A DNA stretch of 64,000 nucleotides. Source: Brevundimonas alba (GTDB taxonomy: Bacteria > Pseudomonadota > Alphaproteobacteria > Caulobacterales > Caulobacteraceae). Of this stretch, positions 61,368 through 64,000 are shown in pieces. The notes under the pieces are model-generated. The model saw only the letters and a list, made by a program, of their open reading frames with translations, made no database searches and was not told the origin of the DNA. The stretch lies in NCBI RefSeq assembly GCF_011927945.1, contig NZ_JAATJM010000002.1, positions 806,001 to 870,000 of the forward strand, written 5' to 3'. Every line of letters begins with the position of its first letter. The first letter of the stretch is position 1. The translations under genes were made by a program, and so were the position numbers.

Positions 61368-61853
61368 ATGCACCGTTCCGCTCTGATCGCCCTCGCCGGC
61401 GTCTGCCTCGTGTCCTGCAGCCAGGGCGACAACGCCGCCGCGCCATCGGCGTCCGCCCGCCCTGCCCCGACGGAGGCGGAAAAGGCGGCCCTGCTCGCCG
61501 CCCTGCCCGCACCGTATAATCAGGCCGATCTCGACAACGGCCGCCGGGTCTTCGCCCGCTGCCGCTCCTGCCACACGATCAACGAGGGCGGCTCGAACAT
61601 GACCGGGCCGAACCTGTACGGCGTCTTCGGGCGTCAGGCCGGCGGCCACCCGAACTACAACTACTCAACCGCCGTCAAACAGGCCGGTTTCGCCTGGGAC
61701 GCTGAACGGCTGGACCACTGGCTGGAGAACCCGCGGACGTTCCTGAAAGGCACCAAGATGAGCTTCCCCGGCATCCCCGACGCCGCGGACCGCCGCGACG
61801 TCATCGCCTTCCTCAAGGTCGAGACGGGATACGCGCCGCCTCCTGCTACCTGA
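61368..61853 (+). CDS. Class I cytochrome c, predicted lipoprotein
   Basis: The 161-residue protein has a lipobox-bearing leader (LAGVCLVSCSQ, Cys near residue 16), an Ala/Pro linker and a mitochondrial-type cytochrome c domain. The heme motif CRSCH lies near residue 70; TGPNLYGVFGR and the Met ligand in KGTKMSF follow. GAGGAGG precedes the ATG at 61368. Such anchored cytochromes shuttle electrons to terminal oxidases. The stop is one base from that of the convergent RND gene. Confidence 0.9.
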   Translation: MHRSALIALAGVCLVSCSQGDNAAAPSASARPAPTEAEKAALLAALPAPYNQADLDNGRRVFARCRSCHTINEGGSNMTGPNLYGVFGRQAGGHPNYNYSTAVKQAGFAWDAERLDHWLENPRTFLKGTKMSFPGIPDAADRRDVIAFLKVETGYAPPPAT

Positions 61854-61854
61854 C

Positions 61855-64000
61855 CTATTCGGCGGCGGCGGGGAGGGCGTCGTTGGCCCGCACCTCCTGG
61901 GCCTCCCATTCCTCGATTTTGCGCGCGGTGTATTCGGGCGACTTGGTGAAGCGGGCCAGGGCCCCATAGATCACCGGCACGACGAACAGCGTCAGCAGGG
62001 TCGAGAACATCGCCCCGGCGAAGATGACCACGCCGATCGTCTGACGGCTGCCCGCCCCCGCCCCCTGCCACAGCACCAGCGGCAAGGCGCCGAAGGCGGT
62101 GGCGATCGAGGTCATGATGATGGGGCGCAGACGTAGGGTCGAGGACTCAATGATGGCCTCGGAGATACTCCGCCCCTGATCGCGAAGCTGGTTGGCGAAT
62201 TCCACGATCAGAATGCCGTTCTTGGCCGCCACGCCGATCAGAATGATCAGCCCGATCTGGCTGTAGATGTTCAGGCTCGAGCCCGCCATGACCAGACCGA
62301 ACAGCCCGCCGGCCGCGGCCAGCGGCACGGTCAGCATGATCACCGCCGGGGTGATCCAGCTCTCGAACTGGGCCGCCAGCACGAGGAAGACCAGCAGCAG
62401 CGCCAGTCCGAACGCCGCGCCGACCGCGCCGCCGGCCTCCTGCTGATCCCGCGCCGCGCCGCCCCACTGAGTCGTCACCGCGCCTTGCGGCTGTTCGGTG
62501 GCGACCTGGTTCAGGAAGGTCACGGCGTCGGCGAGGGTGGTGCCCGGGTTCAGATCCGCCTGCAGGGAAATGGAGCGCTGCCGGTCCAGTCGGCGACGGT
62601 CCGGCGTATCGCCGGAGGTCTCGGTGGTCACCACCGCCGAGAGGGGAACCAGCTGGCCGCCGCCCGTGGAGACGTACAGGGACTCCAGATCGCTGACGTT
62701 GCGGCGATTGGCCCGCTCGGTCTGCAGGATCACGTCGTATTCCTGACCCCCGCGGATGTAGGTGGTGGCGCGGCGCGAACCGAACATGGTCTCCAGCGCA
62801 CGGCCAACCTGCTGCGACGAGACCCCAAGCGCGGCGGCCTTCTCCGGATCGACATCGACCAGCAGGCGCGGCGCATTGGGCTCATAGTTCAGGCGGGGTC
62901 GCGAGAACCCCGGATACTCCTGAGCCCGCGCCAGCACCGGCTGCAGCCACTGATAGATGTCCTCGTACTCCGAGCCGGTGACGATCATCTCGACCGAGTT
63001 GGAGTTGCCGCCGCCGCGCTGGAAGGCGCCGGGGACACTGGCGTTGACCTGGGCGTCGGTCTGGCCGCGCAGCTTGCCGTTCAGTTCCTGGGCGATCGCA
63101 TCGGCCGGACGGTCGCGCTTGGACCAGTCGGACAGGATAAGGCTGCCGCTGCCTGAGTTGAAACTGCCGCCGCCGAAACCCGGCGCGGAGATCAGATAGC
63201 TCTCGGCTTCGCCGTTCTCCTTGTAGTCGGCGAGGATGGGCTCCAGCCCGAGCATGATCTTGCGGGTGTAGTCGAAGCCCGCACCCTCGGGACCCTGAAT
63301 CCGGATCTGCACCCGCCCCCGGTCCTCGGGCGGCACAAGCTCATTGGGCAGCTTCAGGAACATGCCGACGGCGCCGACAGCGACCACCAGAATCAGCACA
63401 CCGACCCCGATGACGGCGATACGTCGGCCAAGCAGCGCTTCGAGCGAGTTCTTGTACGAGTTGCGCAGCTTCTCCATGGACCAGTCGACCCGCTTGGCCA
63501 CCCATCCCGAACCGGAAGCCGGCTTCAGGATTTTCGACGCCAGCATCGGCGACAGGCTGAGGGCGAGGAAGGCGGAGAAGGCCACGGCGGCGGCGATGGC
63601 GGCGGCCAGTTCGACGAACAGACGTCCCACATAGCCCGGCAGGAACAGCAGCGGCGCGAATACCGACAACAGCACCACGGTGGTGGCGACGACGGCGAAG
63701 AACACCTGACGCGCGCCCCGCTCGGCCGCAACCAGCGGCGGTTCACCGTGATCCAGGCGGCGCTGGATATTTTCGGTCACCACGATGGCGTCATCAACGA
63801 CCAGCCCGATCGACAGAACCAGCGCGAGCAGGGTCAGCAGGTTCAGCGAGAAGCCCAGCGGGGCCAGCACGATAAACGTCGAGAGCAGGCAGATCGGCGC
63901 CACGATCGACGGGATGAACGCGGCCCGCAGGCTGCCGAGGAAGACGAAGTTGACCAGCGCCACCAGCACCATGGAGATGCCGATGGTGATCCAGACCTCC
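61855..64000 (-). CDS. RND multidrug efflux pump inner-membrane subunit, C-terminal portion (runs off the right edge)
   Basis: About 715 residues of the HAE1-type permease are present; the start lies beyond position 64000. The visible part begins within the first membrane bundle (EVWITIGISMVLVALVNFVF) and contains LVVDDAIVVTENIQRR, the second periplasmic loop, the proton-relay helix region GLVVDDAIVV and the C-terminal LTFVVPVIYGALARF-like end (TLLTLFVVPVIYGAL). It expels drugs or related compounds with an adaptor and an outer-membrane channel, presumably encoded upstream outside the window. Confidence 0.93.
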   Translation of the reverse strand, partial: EVWITIGISMVLVALVNFVFLGSLRAAFIPSIVAPICLLSTFIVLAPLGFSLNLLTLLALVLSIGLVVDDAIVVTENIQRRLDHGEPPLVAAERGARQVFFAVVATTVVLLSVFAPLLFLPGYVGRLFVELAAAIAAAVAFSAFLALSLSPMLASKILKPASGSGWVAKRVDWSMEKLRNSYKNSLEALLGRRIAVIGVGVLILVVAVGAVGMFLKLPNELVPPEDRGRVQIRIQGPEGAGFDYTRKIMLGLEPILADYKENGEAESYLISAPGFGGGSFNSGSGSLILSDWSKRDRPADAIAQELNGKLRGQTDAQVNASVPGAFQRGGGNSNSVEMIVTGSEYEDIYQWLQPVLARAQEYPGFSRPRLNYEPNAPRLLVDVDPEKAAALGVSSQQVGRALETMFGSRRATTYIRGGQEYDVILQTERANRRNVSDLESLYVSTGGGQLVPLSAVVTTETSGDTPDRRRLDRQRSISLQADLNPGTTLADAVTFLNQVATEQPQGAVTTQWGGAARDQQEAGGAVGAAFGLALLLVFLVLAAQFESWITPAVIMLTVPLAAAGGLFGLVMAGSSLNIYSQIGLIILIGVAAKNGILIVEFANQLRDQGRSISEAIIESSTLRLRPIIMTSIATAFGALPLVLWQGAGAGSRQTIGVVIFAGAMFSTLLTLFVVPVIYGALARFTKSPEYTARKIEEWEAQEVRANDALPAAAE

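Overview
The window looks like chromosome of an alphaproteobacterium of the Caulobacteraceae, most likely Brevundimonas or a close relative. The reasons are very GC-rich coding sequence, a divK-pleD pair whose key residues fall at the numbering known from Caulobacter, a clpS-clpA pair, the rpsF-rpsR-rplI block near dnaB, a large TonB-dependent receptor beside a LacI regulator and an ABC sugar importer, an HWE-family kinase, a phasin and a TorF-type porin. The genus is an inference from gene content. No rRNA, phage, transposase or CRISPR array is visible. One tRNA (Thr, TGT) is present.

Layout. 0-8.3 kb: a TetR regulator cut by the left edge, divergent from cobS, with a perfect palindrome between them; a DUF2239 protein; a CsbD stress protein; a DUF4287 protein; clpS-clpA; a phasin; a D,D-carboxypeptidase with a SPOR domain. 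8.3-14.1 kb: a membrane protein, rpsF-rpsR-rplI, a small secreted protein, dnaB and two lipoproteins. 14.1-27.6 kb: a seven-gene sugar-uptake and glycoside-hydrolase operon on the minus strand (LacI, TonB receptor, GH144-like glycanase, substrate-binding protein, two permeases, large discoidin-containing hydrolase) and a divergent GH1 beta-glucosidase sharing one LacI-type operator. The set suggests import and breakdown of a beta-glucan, perhaps beta-1,2-glucan. 27.6-37.1 kb: esterase, HWE kinase with single-domain response regulator, CrtI-like oxidoreductase, DUF817 protein, two small disordered proteins, queF, a TonB-C-like lipoprotein, nitronate monooxygenase and a porin.

37.1-44 kb: two cold-shock genes with matching structured leaders flank a fasciclin lipoprotein; then an overlapping minus-strand operon encodes cystathionine beta-synthase, three exported alpha/beta hydrolases and a cystathionine gamma-synthase/lyase (reverse transsulfuration). 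44-51.7 kb: RNase R, a membrane-anchored LuxR-HTH protein, a NUDIX hydrolase, secreted and DUF5990-like proteins, an unusual Asp/Asn-hydroxylase-sulfotransferase fusion and rpmG. 51.8-64 kb: divK-pleD, an inverted-repeat element, dinB, a palindromic repeat pair, RidA, a GNAT-like protein, a holin-like membrane protein, a HIT protein, tRNA-Thr, two overlapping zinc-ribbon genes (one of 51 codons), feoA-feoB with a Fur-like site, a cytochrome c and an RND efflux pump cut by the right edge.

The items most worth a second look are the two csp leaders, where one segment can pair either with the ribosome-binding site or with an upstream copy of it; the glucan operon with its multi-domain hydrolase and missing ATPase; the hydroxylase-sulfotransferase fusion; and the zinc-ribbon pair. 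All family calls were made by reading motifs by eye, without database searches.
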